Source of the DNA: an uncultured Leucobacter sp.
GTDB lineage: Bacteria; Actinomycetota; Actinomycetes; Actinomycetales; Microbacteriaceae
Direction: 5' to 3'
NCBI GenBank assembly: GCA_937872275.1
Contig: CALMSE010000113.1
Coordinates: 1 to 12,972 of the forward strand
Length of the DNA stretch: 12,972 nt
Part shown: piece after piece, positions 12,703 to 12,972 of the stretch
Position numbering within the stretch: position 1 is the stretch's first letter
Layout: each line of letters starts with the position of its first letter
The notes under the pieces: model-generated
What the model was told of the DNA's origin: nothing
The model's input: only the letters and a program-made list of their open reading frames with translations
Database searches by the model: none
Translations under genes and position numbers: made by a program

Positions 12703-12972
12703 GTGAGCGATCCGACTACCGCGGGCACGGAGCCCGTACCGGGAGATCTCGACGGCGACGGCGCGGTCACCGCGACGGAGGCCGCCGAGGCGGCCCGGCT
12801 CGCGCAGGCGGAGCTCGAGGCCGCGATCGCGAAGGCCGAGGCCGCGGCGAAGGCCGCCGCAGACGCCGCCGCGGCTGAGCAGGTCGCGGTCGAGGCCTCG
12901 GATCCCGCTCCGCTTCCGGCCCCGGGACCAGAAGCGGCCGCCGACTCAGCGCCCGCTCCCGCCGCGGCTGCC
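12703..12972 (+). CDS. Ala-rich protein with N-terminal EF-hand loop, 3'-truncated by the window edge
   Basis: Ninety codons are visible and the frame is open to the right edge. Residues 15-26, DLDGDGAVTATE, match a 12-residue EF-hand calcium loop exactly: Asp at 1, 3 and 5, Gly at 6, a hydrophobic residue at 8, Glu at 12. An Ala/Glu/Lys-rich helical segment follows (about 27-60), then a Pro/Ala-rich stretch (about 68-90) like a flexible linker. No signal peptide is seen in this N-terminus. The start could also be the in-frame GTG at 12694 (GAGGA upstream); I prefer 12703 for GGAG eight bases before it. I do not recognise the family, and the functional part probably lies beyond the window. 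It appears unrelated to the catabolic cluster. Confidence 0.65.
   Translation, partial: MSDPTTAGTEPVPGDLDGDGAVTATEAAEAARLAQAELEAAIAKAEAAAKAAADAAAAEQVAVEASDPAPLPAPGPEAAADSAPAPAAAA

Overview
The window is about 70% G+C with strong third-position GC bias, GTG/ATG starts, short purine-rich ribosome sites and hairpin terminators lacking U-tracts. This points to a high-GC actinobacterium. Microbacteriaceae (for example Leucobacter) is my guess from general character, not from a marker gene. There is no rRNA, tRNA, insertion sequence or CRISPR array. Nearly everything is a catabolic gene cluster for an aromatic compound, most likely an N-heterocycle such as indole.

Layout. (1) Positions 2-4955, plus strand: a 5'-truncated fumarylacetoacetate-hydrolase-family enzyme, a TesB-type acyl-CoA thioesterase coupled to it by an ATGA overlap, an 809-residue fusion of an FAD aromatic hydroxylase with an Old-Yellow-Enzyme reductase (anthraniloyl-CoA or salicylyl-CoA 5-hydroxylase type), and a metal-dependent cyclase-family hydrolase resembling isatin hydrolase or kynurenine formamidase. 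(2) Positions 4975-5084: two hairpins form a convergent terminator zone. (3) Positions 5097-9430, minus strand, in transcription order: an SDR dehydrogenase, a styrene/indole monooxygenase (StyA type), its flavin reductase (ATGA overlap), and a phytoene-desaturase-like FAD oxidoreductase with its own likely promoter and operator. (4) Positions 9586-11388, plus strand: an AraC-family regulator divergent from the SDR gene, then an IclR-family regulator that looks leaderless. (5) Positions 11661-12110: a small cupin behind a good sigma-70-like promoter carrying two direct repeats, closed by a perfect 17-bp hairpin. (6) Positions 12210-12509, minus strand: a YdhR-family small monooxygenase. (7) From 12703: the start of an Ala-rich protein with a canonical EF-hand loop, cut by the window edge.

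Working model (inference). StyA-type oxygenase, reductase, SDR and an AraC regulator are the components of the known indole-oxidising iif-type operons. The cyclase-family enzyme could open isatin. Anthranilate formed this way would, after CoA activation by a ligase not in the window, be the substrate of the hydroxylase/reductase fusion. The thioesterase and FAH-family hydrolase would act downstream. The competing reading of the left half is salicylyl-CoA to gentisyl-CoA to gentisate, with the FAH enzyme as fumarylpyruvate hydrolase. The least explained members are the phytoene-desaturase-like oxidoreductase, the cupin and the YdhR-like protein.
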